Positions 62,935-64,000 of a DNA stretch of 64,000 nucleotides are shown in pieces. The position numbers and the translations under genes are program-made. Source of the DNA: Atrina japonica (taxonomy: Eukaryota; Mollusca; Bivalvia; Pterioida; Pinnidae). The stretch spans positions 783,501 to 847,500 of the forward strand of contig BROG01000028.1 in the NCBI GenBank assembly GCA_030159075.1, in the 5' to 3' direction. Position 1 is the first letter of the stretch; each line of letters opens with the position of its first letter. The notes under the pieces were generated by a model that worked only from the letters and a program-made list of their open reading frames with translations, searched no databases and was not told where the DNA came from.

Positions 62935-63050
62935 AACATGACTTTAAAATGACCGAAATTAAACCATCCAAATCACATAGGCTACATGTTCGTCAGTTGG
63001 AAAATGTGGATACGTTTCTAACATTACTGCAGAAACATTTCTATTGTTAA
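62935..63050 (+). CDS. Candidate terminal exon of the same gene
   Basis: Using the TTCTGCAG acceptor, the phase from 60212 continues as EHDFKMTEIKPSKSHRLHVR and QLENVDTFLTLLQKHFYC, then TAA. It looks like a compact folded C-terminus. An alternative acceptor at 62888 has a better pyrimidine tract. In the same phase it gives a 17-residue end with a stop at 62941. In another phase it gives this same reading extended upstream by EWFLKKIWNITITSA, which would need one more exon before it. An AATAAA follows the stop after 18 nt, supporting a gene end here. I do not recognise the protein. Confidence 0.45.
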
Positions 63051-63068
63051 CTTTCATTGTTTCTGTTT

Positions 63069-63074
63069 AATAAA
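63069..63074 (+). promoter_or_regulatory. Candidate polyadenylation signal AATAAA
   Basis: AATAAA lies 18 nt after the candidate stop codon at 63050, giving a very short 3' UTR. AATAAA is frequent in AT-rich DNA, so the position is suggestive only. Confidence 0.4.
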
Positions 63075-63834
63075 AACCTTTGACAGACAGGTAATACAAA
63101 GGCTTTAGGTTTATATCCCAATCTAGTCATAATAATTTTTGAGGTGTGAAAGTTGCTGTGTAAACACACTGACATCTTTTCCGACTCACATGGTTCTAAG
63201 CCAGAGTTGAAAATTGTGACTCTGAATGTTGGAGTTATCTCCCTTCACAGTCATTATATGAAGTAAAAAGGCAACAATAGGCTTACAGATTATCTCACAT
63301 CTGTTTATTCACCAGGTCTGGCGATAGGGTCAAGGGATTTAACATGTATAAATGACCATCTGTACCTAAGAATCAATGGCAGATGGTGGTATGCAGGTTT
63401 TTGCATTATAACAAGGGTATTTTATTGAAGGAAATTTGTTCTTTAAGAAAAAGTGGTGTTATACGGGTATAACAAGGTGGGGGTATATATCGAGGAGAAC
63501 TGTTTAATTATCATTTAATAAAAGAGCCTGATTTTACCAAAAAGATAACTCCAAATTGTGCAGAATTTCAGCCTAATGTTTGTCCCTTTCAACAAAATTT
63601 AGTCAAAGTAACATCATATAATGTAAGCATCATCATGTATTGTAAGATATATGATGACTTGTACATAATGTGCTGGTTCTTGAGTAAGGCTGTAAACTTA
63701 TTCACCCCAAAAGACACAGGGATTGATGAGTTATTTATGAACAGTTTGTTTTGATTCTCAGGCATACTAGTTTCATACGCTTCAGTAGCACAGGCTACAA
63801 TTGTATTACATGTACATATTGGTTAATAACTCAA

Positions 63835-64000
63835 AACTGATCGACTTTTGTATACAAAGATATATGAGAAAGTTGTTCGGAATTATCTGAGGATCATTTT
63901 TACAAAATTTCAAGGTCATGAGGTCAAGGTCACAGGCACCTAGGTAAATGGAAAATATGAGTTTTGTTTGTAATATTTTCAACATTTTTGACTACTTCTC
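63835..64000 (-). repeat. Fourth copy of the GGTCACC-ended dispersed repeat, cut by the window end
   Basis: CTTTTGTATACAAAGATATA then GAGAAAGTTGTTCGGAATTA matches 57715-57850 closely, in the same orientation. Confidence 0.8.

Overview
This is AT-rich animal nuclear DNA, most likely from a mollusc and probably a bivalve. The evidence is a conserved metazoan gene split by GT-AG introns of 0.3 to 6.4 kb, long (TA)n and (TG)n tracts, tRNA-derived SINE pieces, many short foldback elements, and the repeated motif GGGAGATAACTCC that is common in mollusc DNA. The species cannot be named from the sequence. There are no operons, CRISPR arrays or prokaryotic features.

The one securely identified gene is ATAD3, the mitochondrial inner-membrane AAA+ ATPase, on the minus strand. 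It has 15 coding exons from the ATG at 46098 to the stop at 17199. All splice sites and phases agree, the spliced frame is exactly 1818 nt, and it encodes 605 residues. The N-terminal MSWLFG, coiled coil, membrane segment, Walker A, Walker B, sensor 1, arginine finger and sensor 2 are all present.

Region by region: 1-17 kb is a repeat-rich flank. It holds a 12-copy 46-bp satellite, several tails of one Penelope-like retroelement family, and a decayed full-length-like copy at 7.1-9.2 kb flanked by long direct repeats. It also holds a frameshifted minus-strand protein remnant at 10.4-11.0 kb and a 1.2-kb dispersed repeat. From 17.2 to 46.1 kb is ATAD3, whose introns carry minisatellites, foldbacks, SINE copies and nested small transposons. 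The strangest is a 22-copy 33-bp array that starts about 17 nt inside the 5' splice site of intron 13. From 46.5 to 48.5 kb are palindromic elements around a LINE fragment. From 48.57 to 63.05 kb is a candidate plus-strand gene of four phase-compatible exons, head to head with ATAD3 and ending just before an AATAAA. I do not recognise its product. Its first intron contains a dead hAT transposon (51.4-54.3 kb) and several hairpins.

No clearly new multi-gene system is visible. The most interesting items are the unrecognised plus-strand gene, the minisatellite at a splice donor, the Penelope-like copy with terminal direct repeats, and the inverted SINE pair carrying a younger nested MITE.
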